This document shows, piece after piece, positions 55,240-64,000 of a stretch of DNA of 64,000 nt (within the stretch, counting starts at the first letter, position 1; every line of letters begins with the position of its first letter). Made by a program: the position numbers and the translations under genes. The stretch is from Chinchilla lanigera (lineage: Eukaryota; Chordata; Mammalia; Rodentia; Chinchillidae), in NCBI RefSeq assembly GCF_000276665.1, contig NW_004955470.1, positions 5,287,497 to 5,351,496 of the forward strand, given 5' to 3'. The notes beneath the pieces are model-generated. The model worked only from the letters and a program-made list of their open reading frames with translations. It was not told the origin of the DNA and made no database searches.

Positions 55240-57480
55240 GAATCCGGACCAGCACACCCTTTCCCCATCCCTGGCCCCCTAAGGCAGGGACCCCGATGGC
55301 ACCCGGGTACTGTCTCCGGGTATCTTCGTCTCCTCTCTCCACAAGTTTACAACCTCAAGGGGCTCTCGGGATGACAACAGCTCCATCTCCCCTGGAGGTG
55401 ACAGAAAGGTGGGAAACCCACAGGCTCCCCCGGGGAGCAGCGGACCCGAAGTCGGTCCGGGCAGATGCGGATCGCACGGCTCCTTGTCCCGCTTGGATCT
55501 GCTGGTCGAAATCAAGTGTTCACTAGTGACAGGACCCCAGCTGTCCGCAGGTACCTACCCGGGTCCAATTCAGAGGGCGGCGCTCCCTTCGCTTGCATTT
55601 CCAAAGCCCAGCGCTAGCTCATCTGAGCAACTCCTCAAGCTCCGATCACAACGCGAACCGCGCCTGGAAGCCCTGCCTGCGGGAAGCGTCCGCTCCACCA
55701 ATATTTGTTGATTAAAATGTTGACGATGTCTCAGTTCAAACCCAGCATCCCTCACCGCGGCTTGTAATCAAAACCCAACGCCTGTTAAATAAACCATTCT
55801 CTGAAGCATAAGGAAGGGAGTTAATGGTGTGTCCGCTAATTTCTGCACTCACAGCTCGCACACGGAGGATCTCCACGCAGCTTCTGGGGCCCCGACTCGC
55901 CCTGTTGTCTTTGCGCCTTAGACCCCTGGGCTTCGCCTCGCGACGCAAAGTTAAGTCCACCAAAGTGCGCGGAGGGAAACTTCAGGCGCTCGCAAAGCGC
56001 GTCCTGCTCCTCTCGGCCCACGGGCCTGGCCGCCACGCGGGTGGCGCTGCTCTCGGGTCCCCGGGTCCCCGGCTCTGCCCTGGGCCCCGCCGCNNNNNNN
56101 NNNNNNNNNNNNNNNNNNNNNNNNNNNNNNNNNNNNNNNNNNNNNNNNNNNNNNNNNNNNNNNNNNNNNNNNNNNNNNNNNNNNNNNNNNNNNNNNNNNN
56201 NNNNNNNNNNNNNNNNNNNNNNNNNNNNNNNNNNNNNNNNNNNNNNNNNNNNNNNNNNNNNNNNNNNNNNNNNNNNNNNNNNNNNNNNNNNNNNNNNNNN
56301 NNNNNNNNNNNNNNNNNNNNNNNNNNNNNNNNNNNNNNNNNNNNNNNNNNNNNNNNNNNNNNNNNNNNNNNNNNNNNNNNNNNNNNNNNNNNNNNNNNNN
56401 NNNNNNNNNNNNNNNNNNNNNNNNNNNNNNNNNNNNNNNNNNNNNNNNNNNNNNNNNNNNNNNNNNNNNNNNNNNNNNNNNNNNNNNNNNNNNNNNNNNN
56501 NNNNNNNNNNNNNNNNNNNNNNNNNNNNNNNNNNNNNNNNNNNNNNNNNNNNNNNNNNNNNNNNNNNNNNNNNNNNNNNNNNNNNNNNNNNNNNNNNNNN
56601 NNNNNNNNNNNNNNNNNNNNNNNNNNNNNNNNNNNNNNNNNNNNNNNNNNNNNNNNNNNNNNNNNNNNNNNNNNNNNNNNNNNNNNNNNNNNNNNNNNNN
56701 NNNNNNNNNNNNNNNNNNNNNNNGCTGGGGGCCCCGGGCTGTGACCCGCGGCGCGGCGGGCTGGGAGAGGGGGCGTGCGCAGGTTGGGGTCCCCGCCGCG
56801 TCTTGGGGAGCGGGGTCTGCAGCGCGAGCCTGGGGCGCCCGCGATCCGGAGAGGGAGCGGGCTCCGCGGGAGGGAAATGTGCGTTTGAATAGAAGTAAAA
56901 GTTTTATTGCGGTTGTTGTTTTATAACCACGAGGGTCCGGAGCGGTGGAAGGCTCCTTAGGGACGCTGCGGTCTCCCGAGGTGAATCGCTGTTGTGACAC
57001 CGGGGTGGGGGTGAGGGGGCGGGAAGAGGCTGCTCTGCTCGGCGGCCTCGCGGCTGCTGTTTCCTTCCGTGAGGAGCCGGCCCGTGTAGGGAGCTGGGCC
57101 TGGGGAAGCGCTGACCTTGAGTGGCCTCTCGGCCAGTCGACTCCTGACACCCCGACCCCTGCTTTGTCTCCTGATGGCCCAGAACCACTTCGCCCCGCCC
57201 GCCCACCGAGGGCAGCCGCTCCCCCGCCCCCGCCAGGAGCCTTTCAGGCCAGGGGAGGACCACGATCGCGAGAGCGCTGGCGTCGGTGACACTCGGGTGT
57301 TATCCGAAGTCTCAGCGGCCGGCGATGCCCTCGCTGTTGCGTGGAGGGCCGCGTGGATCCCCCGCCCCACCCCGGGAGGTGGCCCGAAGGCTGTGACCCG
57401 CACACCGAGGACCCCTGTAGCCCAAGCTGCACCGCTATCTGCGGCAGGGCAGGTGCGGAACGTGGGAAAGGGCTTGAAAT
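55240..57480. promoter_or_regulatory. CpG island, likely promoter, with assembly gap
   Basis: CpG is abundant across about 55.25-55.70 and 55.84-57.48 kb, with GC well above the rest of the window, while all surrounding DNA is CpG-poor. In mammals such islands usually overlap promoters and first exons. I see no TATA box at a plausible spot and no recognisable protein. Possible splice donors exist (for example CCGAG|GTGAAT near 56981) but are not evidence alone. Transcription direction and gene identity are undetermined. A 630-base gap sits in the most GC-rich part and may hide the key exon. Confidence 0.75.
56094..56723. other. Assembly gap (630 N)
   Basis: Run of N within the CpG island. 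The two largest nominal frames of this area (306 and 399 codons) are mostly N and should be ignored. Confidence 1.
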
Positions 57481-57489
57481 TGCGGCCAG

Positions 57490-58535
57490 CGGCCCGGAAG
57501 AGGCTAGAGACAGATCTCATCCACTTGGGCATATGAAAGGAAGCTGCCTGTTAAATTTTTGATGTAATCCCTTTGGCACAAGCTAGTCACTTAAAAACTC
57601 CTTTTGATAGAAGGAATTAAATGCCCAATGGTAGGCGCGCAAATAAATTGTGACGCCACCTCATTGCCCCCAAATTAAACCTCTGCATTCACAAAGGGCA
57701 GGTGACTCATGGCAAACAATAGATCTGTTAGGTGTGCATGTGTTGGCTTTTTCCAAGATGCTCGCACTGAACTGAGCAACCGCAGCAACTCTCTACACTC
57801 TCCAACCTTCAGCGCCTGCTTCTCGCTATTAAAAGTCACATTTATTTTGTGTCGTTGTAACACTATTTATTGACTCCATACATTGCATTTCTACCTAAGC
57901 GTTTTGTTTCCAGAGCGGCGGAAGCCTCTGGCTTTATTTGTGTATACTGTGGGCGGCCTTTGAAGTTCCTGGGGGTTTGCAGAAGAAAACAGAGGGTTGT
58001 CGTGATTAGCTAAAGCTGAGAACACGGTGTCAATGCCCGAAATAGAAAGTGGGGGGGGGGGGAACTCTGGGAATAGGTTAGGGAAATGGAAAATTAGTGA
58101 ATGCTAGCAGAGCGAAGCACCTTCATGCTTTTAAAAAAATGTGGAAAGAAGGTTCCTTCCCCACCCCTGTGAGTTTCACCTTCCTGTCCAGGACTCGGGT
58201 TCCAAGGTTCTGTTAACCCACAGTCAAGAAAGCGCTCCCCTCCGTAGTGCCTCTTGGGCCAAACCTTGAAGCTAGTTGAGAAAAGCCTAAAATGTTCAAG
58301 CAAGGCTTTGCCAAAACCTCCAACGGAAACAGACCCCACATACAGTCTCCCGCAGCCTACATAGACGGTCATAAAATTTAAGAGTATCGGATTGGCTGTT
58401 TTCGGCAAGCTCAAGAAAACCACTCGTAGCTGTCTCCAAAATCCCCTTCCAGAGAAGGAGAACCTCGCTGACAAGCCAAGAGAGGAAGCCTGTGCCACTT
58501 CTGAATGTATTGCACCTTATGTGGGGATGCATTTT
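57490..58535. other. AT-richer DNA next to the CpG island, no repeats seen
   Basis: About 57.54-57.9 kb is AT-balanced, free of recognisable repeats and holds a TGACTCA AP-1-type site ('caggtgactcatggc'). This is the kind of sequence where a conserved non-coding element could lie, but I cannot show conservation. A G12 run lies at 58051-58062. Confidence 0.3.
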
Positions 58536-58539
58536 TTAA

Positions 58540-58790
58540 AAATCAAAAGCCAGACACTATTCTAAGCCATTTACAAATAGCCACTCATTTAAATCTTCAT
58601 TTCCCAGAAGAACCCCTGAGCTACAGTATGCTGTTACCATTTGCAGCTGAGGTACGCTGTCATCCTGGTGGTGAGGGCGAGGAACCTCAGCAAGGACAGG
58701 GCAAGCACTGTGCCCACGGGCACACAGGTAGCCAGCAGCAGAGCCGAGAGGCGAACCCACCCCCTGCACTCTTGCTGTGCAGGTGAGCCG
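58540..58790 (-). repeat. MIR SINE with extra sequence
   Basis: 'agacactattctaagccatttacaaatagccactcatttaaatcttc' and 'gttaccatttgcagctgagg' match antisense MIR. The part 'gcccacgggcacacaggtagccagcagcagagcc' matches its other half. About 60 unrelated bases separate them. Confidence 0.7.
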
Positions 58791-59475
58791 CTGTCAAACG
58801 GAATCGAATCCTGCAAACCGAACATAGCATTCTAGTTTAGAAGAGAAAGGAGAATCAGCCCCTCCCACCCTCAGGAAGAGGCATCCTCTGAGATATCAGA
58901 AAGCAAGGTACTGGAACTGCTCACATTTACACTTTAAAATATTTATGTTTCCTTTTCTCTCAATTACGCCCTAGAGCAGCAGCATCCCTAATGAGATTTA
59001 GCCAGAAACCAGTCCCCAGCCGCCTGAAACCTCACTTAGTCCCACCAGAGGGGGCAAGGTGGGCTAAACCGAAGGCGACCAGCTTCCTAACCCAGGCTGG
59101 CAGTGGGGGGACTGTGCAGCGTTGCTTCCTCGACTCCGCTCTTGTATCTTACAAGGCACTCGATCTGCCTGTCTTCACTTGGTTCAGGGGATGGACGCAC
59201 AGTCAGCCAGGAACCGCCAGGAAGAAGTCATCCTTCTCGTGACTGTGGGTGGGTTATCCCCACGAGGTGAGCCTCCGTGGCACAGTCCAGCTGACCTGCC
59301 CAGGGCGCACGGCCCCCAGCCCTGAGGGGCTCCCAGAGACGGAGGTCCCACAGTACCCAGACGTCAGCCTCCAGCCCTCGCGTGCTCTGCCACCATGTGG
59401 ATGGCCAGGTCATTTCTCCCTGGCTTCACTGCAGTTAGGATCGCTGCTCCTTCATGTGAGCCCTGCCCATCTCCT
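58791..59475. other. Unassigned DNA
   Basis: No family or exon is recognised. Confidence 0.35.
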
Positions 59476-59479
59476 GGGG

Positions 59480-59870
59480 ACCCTTTCAGCCCACCCTCGC
59501 TCACAGGACTCCAGCTACACTGACCTTCTCCTGGTTTCCATAAACACTCACACTTTCCTGCCTTGGGGGTCTTTGCTCGAGCCACCTCCAATCCTGGAGG
59601 GTTTTACCTTCTCCCCGGAATAACTCACTCCCAACCTTCAGGTCTTAGCTTAACTGTCACTTCATTTCCTGACCTGTATTTCCCTCTTGCCCCTTTTTTT
59701 CTGTAGAGCACCTATTACACTTCGAAGCGGTTTCATGTTGGTCTCATAGGAGACCCCGACACAGGGTACCATCTCCAGGAGCACAGGTCTGACTGCCGAG
59801 AGCATCATTGTATCTCTGGCCCGTAGCTCGGTGCTGGGATTTCGTAGCTGCTCGACAAATATGCATTAGT
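59480..59870 (+). repeat. L2 LINE 3' end
   Basis: Sense L2: 'cctgccttgggggtctttgctcg', 'ttctccccggaataactcac', 'aaccttcaggtcttagcttaactgtcacttcatttcc', 'tagagcacctattacac', and an end like 'gctgctcgacaaatatgcatta'. 59.88-60.14 kb may be a further L2 part. Confidence 0.8.
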
Positions 59871-60439
59871 GTCAGTGACCCTCCACCATGACCTTGCACC
59901 ATCCCGAACTTACTCGTGTGTGAAACTGCAGTCAGTCCCCACTCTCTTCCCAACTCTTCCCACCCTATGCTGCTCTGATTCCCCAAAGTTCTGCTCTGAC
60001 TGCTCTTACCCCGAGAGTCCTCCCTCTCCGGACTCCAGGCTTCTGAGCCTGTCCCCATGACTATCACCCAACTGCTGTCTTCCTGGTAGCTTCCTTCCTT
60101 CAAGCCCTTGGTTCTCGGTCACACCTCTGATTGAAACCCCAATCCTATGTCAGCTCCGCTTCCCACAGCCAGGCCTTTCTGTGCTGCAGAGGAAATGCAC
60201 AGAGCCGTGCAGACTTTGAAAACACGAACAGGTACAGTCCCTGAGCCCACTGGGCCTTGATACCTTTAATCATTCTCTGAAAAATGAATGGTACATAAAA
60301 TGAGACAGGAGGAACAATCAACAATTCCAACTCCAAGGGTCATTACTATTGCCATTTTATTTTTGTTTTTCCTGCCAGTTTTGCTCCCTTTTATAGAAGA
60401 GTCATTTGAGCTGACCTGCAAGCTCGAACGTCTTCTAGC

Positions 60440-60730
60440 TATCTGAGACTAAGGTAAATGTACATTTTATTATATCTGATTTTTTCAACTACCGACATCA
60501 TAATACAAGTATTTTTCCAGTTAGCAATGAAGTCTTCATAAGATACATTTTAACTTACATTCCATTACGTGGCTATATAATATTTTATAACTTCTCTACT
60601 GCTTTGTTTCTAATTTGAGGGTATGATACAACAACTCTGACAAATATCCATGTACATAATTTGTCGGCGTGTGATTTTTGCCTGTATTTATTTCCTTAGC
60701 AGAAACCAGATTAGGATCTCCGCATCAACA
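60440..60730 (-). repeat. L1M 3'-end fragment
   Basis: Antisense L1 with 'tggctatataatattttataac', 'acaaatatccatgtacataatttg' and 'tttatttccttagcagaaacc', as in the 39 kb relic. Confidence 0.65.
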
Positions 60731-61550
60731 GTGTGAAAAGGCCTCAGGCTCTGACTGAGACACAGGCTGGGAAGGCTCCGAAGCCCCAGCTGCACTGGGG
60801 ACATCCTCTCACTGTCCCTGGGCAGCTCCTTCAGCTCGCCCGAACTGTTCTCGTGCACTATATGTTCCCAGTTCCTACCATACCCTCTGGACAGATGGTT
60901 TGCTTACTTCTTCAGAGAAAATTGAAGTTACCAACTCCAGAAATCAGTTCATTAACCAACTGATCTCTAAACAGGGAGCACTGCCTGGATCATCAGGTGG
61001 GTGCCAAGGCATCACAAGGGTACCTTCAAAGGAAGATGGAGGCAGATGGGAGTCCAAGACCAGGCAGAAGGGGAGGGACTCAGCTCAGTACTGATGGTTT
61101 GGAGGGTACAGTGGGGAGCCACAAGCCAAGGAAAAGTGGACTCCTCTTTAAGCGCAAAAGGGCAGGAAAACAATTTCTCCCTTTGAGACTCAGAAGGAAC
61201 AAAATCCTTTAGATACATTTTCAGCCTAATAAAATCCATATCAGGCTTCTGAACTCCAATGCTGTAAAATAATTGAGATGTTTTAAGCCCCTAAGTGTGG
61301 GACAATTTACCACAGCAATGTTTTTAGACTTCCCTGGTCTTTCCAGACCACTCCATTTCTCCACCCTTCCTTGCTGGCAGTCTACAGCAGAGACCTGTTA
61401 GACACACGGTGGCTGAATGCTGGCCAGACAAGCTTCGTATTTTAAATGGAAATTGTACTTCAAACTGCTCTAATGGGATTCAGACTCCTAGCTAAGAGGC
61501 ACTGTTTCCGTTGTAGTTGTACTACAAATGCTCAACACTGACAATCTGAG
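60731..61550. other. Unassigned DNA
   Basis: No family or exon is recognised. Confidence 0.35.
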
Positions 61551-61555
61551 GCTTT

Positions 61556-61619
61556 GGAGTCTTGGACATGGGCCGGGGAGATAGCTCAGCGGCACAGCGC
61601 TTGCCCGGAGTCTTGGACA
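61556..61619 (+). repeat. Tailless, 3'-truncated ID with exact target-site duplication
   Basis: GGAGTCTTGGACA occurs at 61556-61568 and 61607-61619. Between them lie only 38 bases: 'gggccggggagatagctcagcggcacagcgcttgcc' plus an edge base at each side. This is the ID 5' half up to the anticodon-arm region. There is no B box and no A tail. The exact duplication shows it inserted in this short form, as known for tailless retropseudogenes, rather than decaying from a full copy. Confidence 0.85.
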
Positions 61620-63535
61620 GCCATTTAAATATCTCCCAAAAATGTCCATCAGAATATTTTCTCATCACTCAGAGCATTTTCAATTTTAACCTGCTCAAAC
61701 CTTATAGGATTTATTACTAATTCTTCCATTTAAAAGTGTGTCGTTTTTGTTAGGTGAGCTAAAAATCATAGTTTTATTAGTTTTAAACATTAATAATGTT
61801 GTTTTCTGTAAAACTCTGCACTTCCATGCTCAACCCTTAATTATTTCCAGTAATACTTGTCACTTGCTTGTCCAAAGGCAATGCAAGCTTCCTAGACTGC
61901 GGGAACAATGCCCACAACAATGCCCATTTTGTGTTTACACAGAATAATAGTTTAAATAAAATAACTCTAATTATGGTTATCAGGAAAAAGTCTCAACCAC
62001 TACTTTTCTTTTGGGTAGAGAGATAAAACAAGCATGTATCTGATTTATGTGCTGGCCCACATAGCTCCTTTTTGCAAATGTGGCTTTAAACCAGCTAATC
62101 TTTTAAAAGTCTTTACACTGACTAATTTAGAAGCAAGGAGAACAAATGTGGGAGTATAAATGTAAGGCACTGAATAAGAGTGATAATCTCTGCCAATGAA
62201 CACACTGCTGTGTTTCTGGGTACCCAATGCAGTTCACGATTTTCATTTAGATGGAGCTTCCTGGAGCTTGTCTTGCCTCCCCAGCACGATGTGCTACGTG
62301 ACTGGAATTCGGATTTGGCAGGTTGGAGCTGCCGAGGATCTTGGTGAACAGACTCTTCGGTCTCTTCTCTCTGGAGGAGGAAGAGAGTGACTGGCCCAAG
62401 GCTGCCACTTCAAACGTGCACCCTGAGAAGGGTGTGTAGGACCCCTTGCCCACTCCTTTGTCACCAGCCCATCTCTGGGTCCACCTCTGCAGCCTGCCAG
62501 CTCTCTGGTAGTTTGACAGACGCCTGTCTTCTTCGAAGGACAAATGAGCAGCATTCTAATTCACTGGATAGGGAAGTGTCATCTCACTCATCTGATAAGA
62601 TTATAAATGAAAAATGAAAACGTTTTAAAATCACAACGATTTTACAATCATCAATTCCTGGACAGCCCCTTATTGGTGGCTTAGTTATACACAAAAATTT
62701 GTTCAGAAAGCGGTTGTTTGATGCTCAACACACACTTTTTTCTGAAAGCTGCTTAAGCAGCTCTTCCTCATCTCTGTCAGCGAGATGCTGTGACAGTGAG
62801 GTGAAAGAACTGAGCGAATGTTTCTACGGCAAATGGTAACACTAAAAATAGGGTTTGGAGTGAAAGTAGGATGTGGAATAATTTTTTCATTGTTTCCATG
62901 GAAAAATGGGAGAGAGAATGATGTCTTCACGGTCTGACGGCCAAAAGGCCTTAGGCAGAGCCAGAAACTTGCTGAGAAGCAACGCGAGGCCATCACTGGT
63001 GTGGTCAGCCTCAGCAACTGCTATGCACTTCGCCCCCTCTCTACTGTCCCCTCCTGTCCTAAACGTCCAGGAGCCTGTGGTTTACTTCATGTATATATGA
63101 AGGTCTTCACTGTCTTTGTATCTAGGTGCCCACTGCCTCATCAGTGTTGAGTCTGTGACAAACTGCACAGAAGCAGCGACCCTCTGTGAAACTAAGATGT
63201 AGATGAAGCTTGTTTTTGGTGCACTTAGAGTCCTCTTGCAGCTCAAAGACCTACACAACAGATGCCCTAGACCTGCCTTTGGGAACCAAAGCCCCCTTGC
63301 TTGCCTGCCCCTTAGCCTTCATTCAAATTCACCATCATTAAATTTCAGCTAGAAAATGATCATGCCTGTAGACCAATCCCTTCAAAAGGGTAAATTTCAA
63401 GCAATGACTTGATGCTTTCCATTTAACAAGGATACGTACAGTTTTCCAAAATCCTGAAGGGGAAGGCCTAGAAAATGCATGGCCGTTGGTGAAAAGCACA
63501 GGACAGGGCAGGAGGATCTGTTGGGGTGCAGGTCT
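61620..63535. other. Unassigned DNA
   Basis: No exon, RNA gene or named repeat can be supported over this stretch. Frames are short and overlap on both strands. Confidence 0.35.
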
Positions 63536-63539
63536 TTCT

Positions 63540-63700
63540 GGTAGTCTCCCTTGGTGGCAGACACATGTTCTTGCTTAACCCTTACACTACACCTGTGCAG
63601 TAAATATTATCCCCACTTCTGAAATCAGGAAACTCAGAGGCAACCTGCCAAAGTTGGAGGAGCTAGTCAGTGAGAAAGCCAGAACTGAGACCTAACAGGG
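63540..63700 (-). repeat. MIR SINE
   Basis: 'cttacactacacctgtgcagtaaatattatccccacttctg' and 'ggaaactcagaggcaacctgccaaag...gtcagtgagaaagccagaactgagacc' are the antisense MIR. Confidence 0.85.
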
Positions 63701-63704
63701 ACTA

Positions 63705-64000
63705 ACCCAAAGCACTTAGGAAAATGCCTAAAGGACAGACACTTAGAGACTGCCTCCCTCTATCATGGAGAATTGAAATTCCAATAACTGGGGTAAGATA
63801 ATTTGTTGTTTCTGAACTCGTACGTTTGGCTGAGACTTGAATGCACTTCTTTCCAGTCTATGGGGCATAACAATAAAACCAGTGAGCTGTGTGAGCTGCA
63901 CATGGCAAGGCGGACTCACGCTTTTCTGGGATTGCCTGAAGTTTAGGGAGGCCACCCTTGTCTTCCATGACTTAACTTCCTGCTGTGGCCTGGGGACAGA
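63705..64000. other. Unassigned DNA at window end
   Basis: Nothing is recognised. Confidence 0.35.

Noticed and set aside
55824..57150. Large open frames of 306 (+) and 399 (-) codons across the CpG island
   Set aside because: Most of both frames is the 630-base N run, which cannot contain stops. The readable ends show no homology.
1..64000. CRISPR arrays, operons, phage, plasmid or bacterial defence systems
   Set aside because: No regularly spaced repeats, ribosome binding sites or dense coding frames exist. The SINE, LINE and LTR content shows this is mammalian nuclear DNA.

Overview
This is mammalian nuclear DNA, most likely from a rodent. It carries ID elements (tRNA-Ala/BC1-type SINEs with A and B boxes and an A-rich tail), B1 elements with the short internal tandem duplication, and fused B1+ID dimers of the kind described as B1-dID. 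It also carries many MaLR and ERVL-type LTR relics and old L1, L2 and MIR sequence. As far as I recall, internally duplicated B1 together with B1-dID fits the Castorimorpha (beaver-like) branch better than mouse, rat or squirrel. That placement is inference. There is no bacterial, plasmid or phage signal.

I find no protein-coding exon I can defend. The open frames are chance frames, frames inside repeats, or degraded transposon ORFs. The strongest gene-related signal is a CpG island at about 55.2-57.5 kb, broken by a 630-base N run, which probably marks a promoter or first exon. The rest reads as intergenic or intronic DNA.

Layout: 0-4 kb is mostly unassigned, with a decayed ID and one MaLR LTR. 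5-9.8 kb is an old sense-strand L1 with recognisable ORF1 and ORF2 remains, split by an ID and by an ERVL-type LTR that itself carries a B1. 10-14.2 kb holds L1 3' sequence, MaLR and ERVL-type LTRs, an old DNA transposon and an antisense L2. 17.2-19.4 kb is an antisense MaLR provirus with both LTRs and its internal region. 19.6-22.7 kb has L2, MIR and three MaLR LTRs. 24-26.5 kb is an antisense L1 with B1 and B1-dID insertions. 28.5-36.6 kb is GC-rich, with a separate ERV-like LTR carrying an ID. 36.6-40.2 kb has two L1 relics, a three-layer nest (ID in LTR in B1-dID) and a second N run inside a B1/ID insertion. 42-54.8 kb has MaLR LTRs, MIRs, a dead mariner transposase present as two inverted copies, and a 190-base purine tract grown from an ID tail. 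55-64 kb holds the CpG island, then MIR, L2, L1 and a tailless truncated ID.

No genes act together here. The biology on view is layered retroposition, whose relative order can be read from nesting and target-site duplications. All family calls come from motif recognition by eye. No database search was run, so borders are approximate unless a target-site duplication fixes them.
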